Shown in pieces: positions 7,428 through 9,289 of a DNA stretch of 9,289 bases (position 1 is its first letter; every line of letters starts with the position of its first letter). Origin of the DNA: Kofleriaceae bacterium (GTDB taxonomy: Bacteria; Myxococcota_A; Polyangia; Haliangiales; Haliangiaceae). The translations under genes and the position numbers were made by a program. The stretch is taken from assembly GCA_024642805.1 (NCBI GenBank), contig JAHEAK010000160.1, forward strand, positions 1 through 9,289. Reading direction: 5' to 3'. Below the pieces are notes generated by a model. The model was not told where the DNA came from. It saw nothing but the letters and a program-made list of their open reading frames with translations, and ran no database searches.

Positions 7428-9289
7428 TTGAAGAACTCAAAAATAGGAATCGCACTCGCTGGCCTGTGTTCACTCACGGCCTGCGGAAACAGCAGCTCAC
7501 AAGGACCCCTGGATGAAGTCGACTCGATCGTCTTTATCGAGAGGGCCGAGCGCATGGGAGGCATGGGAGACATCTTCCAATACGACTCCTACGTCGCCGG
7601 CGCCAAGCTCGTGAAGCTGTCACCACCAACCGCCGATGGCAAGCGCACGGTCATCTGTTGTGACCAGGCTTCGGAGTACGCCGACCTCGACATCATCGAT
7701 TTCGACCTGTCGTACGACGCCAAGAGCATCGTGTTCTCCGCCCGTCTCTCGGAAGACCAGCACTACGGACTCTTCACTCTCGACGTTGAGAGCGGAGACA
7801 TCGAGCAGCTGCCGACGGATCCGAGCCACGACTACGTGTATCCAACCGTGTTGCCAGGAGACCGCGTTCTCTTCGCCACCAACGCCGTCGTCGAAGAGGG
7901 TGCTCCTCAGTTCCGCGACGAGTACGAGCGTGGCACGACACTGCAACTCGGATCGATTGCCCTCGACGGCAGCGACGAGAAGCTCTACTCGCGCAACCTG
8001 TCTCACCGCATCACAACCACGGTCCTTTCGACGGGCGAGGTTCTCGTGACCCAATGGGACCACCTGAACCAAATGAATGCCGGCCAGCTGATTCGCATGA
8101 ATCCCGACGGAACTCGCGTTCGTGAGGCCTTCGGCAAGCAGGGCACTGGCGCTTCGAACTCCTACTACAAGACGGTTGAAATCGCTCCTGGTCGTATCGC
8201 TGCTATCGGCAGCTCGCGCGACCGCACCTTCCAATCGGGCGGCATCCTCGACATCCGCCTTGGTCAGCCTTACGAGACCGCGGATGGCGACATCTACGCC
8301 GACGTGGAAGAGTCCGAAGCCAACGCCTCGGCTCGCCTCCTCACTCCGCAGGTGCCACTTGGACGTGACCCTTCTTCCAACACGGTCGGCCGTTACTACA
8401 ACGCCTACCCGCTCAACGCCAAAGAGTATCCAGACTTCATCGTCTCCTGGGCTGACGGCCCCGTGCAGTCTGAAGTCAACGGCGCGGCTGGCGTGGCTCC
8501 CAACTTCGGCCTCTACCTCTACGACTCCGAGAAAGGCACTCGCCTACCCATCTACGACAAAGAAGGCACCTGGGAGATCAACCCAATGCCGCTTGTCGCT
8601 CGCACCGCACCTCCGACCATCGCCGAGACCGGTGCCAACCAGTTCTCCGACGAGAAGGTCCTGATCGGCGCCATGAACGTCTACGACTCTTCGATTCAAG
8701 ACTTCGAGCCTGGCAGCATCTACGGCGTTCGTGTCGTCGAGGGCTTCTCGGGTGAAGAGGGCGTCGGTATGGACTTCGGCCTCACCCGCGCTGAAGGTGC
8801 ACAGACTCTCGGCATCTCGCCAATCCGTGAAGACGGATCGTGGGCTGCTCTGATTCCTGCCAACATCCCTGTTCGCCAAATCGCCATCGACAAGTTTGGT
8901 ATGGGACTTCGCCACGAGCCGGTCTGGATCTCGGGTAACCCTGGCGAGTCGATGTTCTGCGGTGGCTGTCACGAGAGCCGAAGCGGCACGACGGTGGTGC
9001 AGCCTGGTCTCACCGAAGCTGTTGCTCGCGGTCCCGTCGACCTGCTCAGCGACATCGGCCGCTTCGATCGCCAAAAGACCACCAACTTTGCCGACTCGAA
9101 CGTCGGTGTACCTTGGGACCTCGCTCTGCAGCCCATCTTCGACGCCAAGTGCATCGCTTGTCACGACGGTGACGCTTCCAAGCCAGGCAACGCTAGCTAC
9201 ACGATCAGCGACGACATGGGCTTCTCGCAAACGGTCGTCTTCGACCTTCGCAGCCAGGCCATCACGGTCGGTACGGGCGAAGACATGGT
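7428..9289 (+). CDS. Hydrazine synthase alpha-like propeller/c-type cytochrome lipoprotein, 3' end outside window
   Basis: The frame is open from the TTG at 7428 to the window edge (620 residues visible). The N-terminus is a lipoprotein signal with lipobox L-T-A-C and lipidated Cys19, so haem loading and anchoring would occur outside the cytoplasm. Residues ~32-300 look like a TolB/PD40-type propeller: D-L-S-Y-D-A-K-S-I-V-F-S-A-R (93-106), D-Y-V-Y-P-T-V-L-P-G-D-R-V-L-F (135-149), G-E-V-L-V-T-Q-W (203-210), R-M-N-P-D-G-T (223-229). Two haem c motifs follow: C-G-G-C-H (511-515), in the context G-E-S-M-F-C-G-G-C-H-E, and C-I-A-C-H (575-579), preceded by L-Q-P-I-F-D-A-K. This order and these phrases match the hydrazine synthase alpha-like family known from planctomycetes, most members of which are not anammox enzymes. 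Electron transfer or redox catalysis at the cell surface is inference; substrate unknown. More haem motifs may lie beyond the edge. Codon choice leans strongly to C- or T-ending codons, as in highly expressed genes. Confidence 0.85.
   Translation, partial: MKNSKIGIALAGLCSLTACGNSSSQGPLDEVDSIVFIERAERMGGMGDIFQYDSYVAGAKLVKLSPPTADGKRTVICCDQASEYADLDIIDFDLSYDAKSIVFSARLSEDQHYGLFTLDVESGDIEQLPTDPSHDYVYPTVLPGDRVLFATNAVVEEGAPQFRDEYERGTTLQLGSIALDGSDEKLYSRNLSHRITTTVLSTGEVLVTQWDHLNQMNAGQLIRMNPDGTRVREAFGKQGTGASNSYYKTVEIAPGRIAAIGSSRDRTFQSGGILDIRLGQPYETADGDIYADVEESEANASARLLTPQVPLGRDPSSNTVGRYYNAYPLNAKEYPDFIVSWADGPVQSEVNGAAGVAPNFGLYLYDSEKGTRLPIYDKEGTWEINPMPLVARTAPPTIAETGANQFSDEKVLIGAMNVYDSSIQDFEPGSIYGVRVVEGFSGEEGVGMDFGLTRAEGAQTLGISPIREDGSWAALIPANIPVRQIAIDKFGMGLRHEPVWISGNPGESMFCGGCHESRSGTTVVQPGLTEAVARGPVDLLSDIGRFDRQKTTNFADSNVGVPWDLALQPIFDAKCIACHDGDASKPGNASYTISDDMGFSQTVVFDLRSQAITVGTGEDM

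Noticed and set aside
7620..8234. 204-codon open frame on the - strand
   Set aside because: It is antisense to the propeller part of the haem lipoprotein and has no recognisable motif.
8544..9230. 228-codon open frame on the - strand
   Set aside because: It is antisense to the haem lipoprotein gene, whose + strand frame carries a signal peptide, CxxCH motifs and a ribosome site.

Overview
The window is GC-rich DNA that appears to be bacterial. It carries four complete or partial genes plus one gene running off the left edge, all on the + strand. Several traits point to a deltaproteobacterial or Myxococcota-type Gram-negative host: lipoproteins with long Cys-rich, propeller-like bodies, a membrane-anchored SPOR protein with an Ala/Lys/Glu linker, and a strong sigma-54-type promoter. 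This placement is inferred from style, not from a marker gene comparison.

Left region (2-3405): the C-terminal end of a YVTN-type beta-propeller protein overlaps by one base (TAATG) with a 1028-residue predicted lipoprotein that has propeller-like blades and two Cys-rich modules. The two are probably co-translated surface or periplasmic proteins. Just past the lipoprotein stop lie a short imperfect tandem repeat and a 9-bp hairpin that probably ends the transcript.

Middle region (3406-7285): a 7-5-7 inverted repeat precedes a SPOR-domain protein (one membrane anchor, charged repeat-rich linker, C-terminal peptidoglycan-binding SPOR domain). A 254-bp spacer with CCTCG pentanucleotide repeats follows. 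Then comes a full-length, apparently intact mutS with its mismatch-reading, ATPase and clamp-binding motifs.

Right region (7286-9289): a sigma-54 (-24/-12) promoter with a very short predicted leader and a perfect Shine-Dalgarno drives a TTG-started lipoprotein that continues past the window edge. Its visible 620 residues combine a TolB/PD40-like propeller with two CxxCH haem-binding motifs, in the layout of hydrazine synthase alpha-like proteins. This gene is the most interesting item: a probably haem-bearing, lipid-anchored propeller protein under apparent enhancer-dependent control, next to a housekeeping repair gene.

The mutS and SPOR genes look like ordinary chromosome. No mobile element, CRISPR array, tRNA or rRNA was seen.
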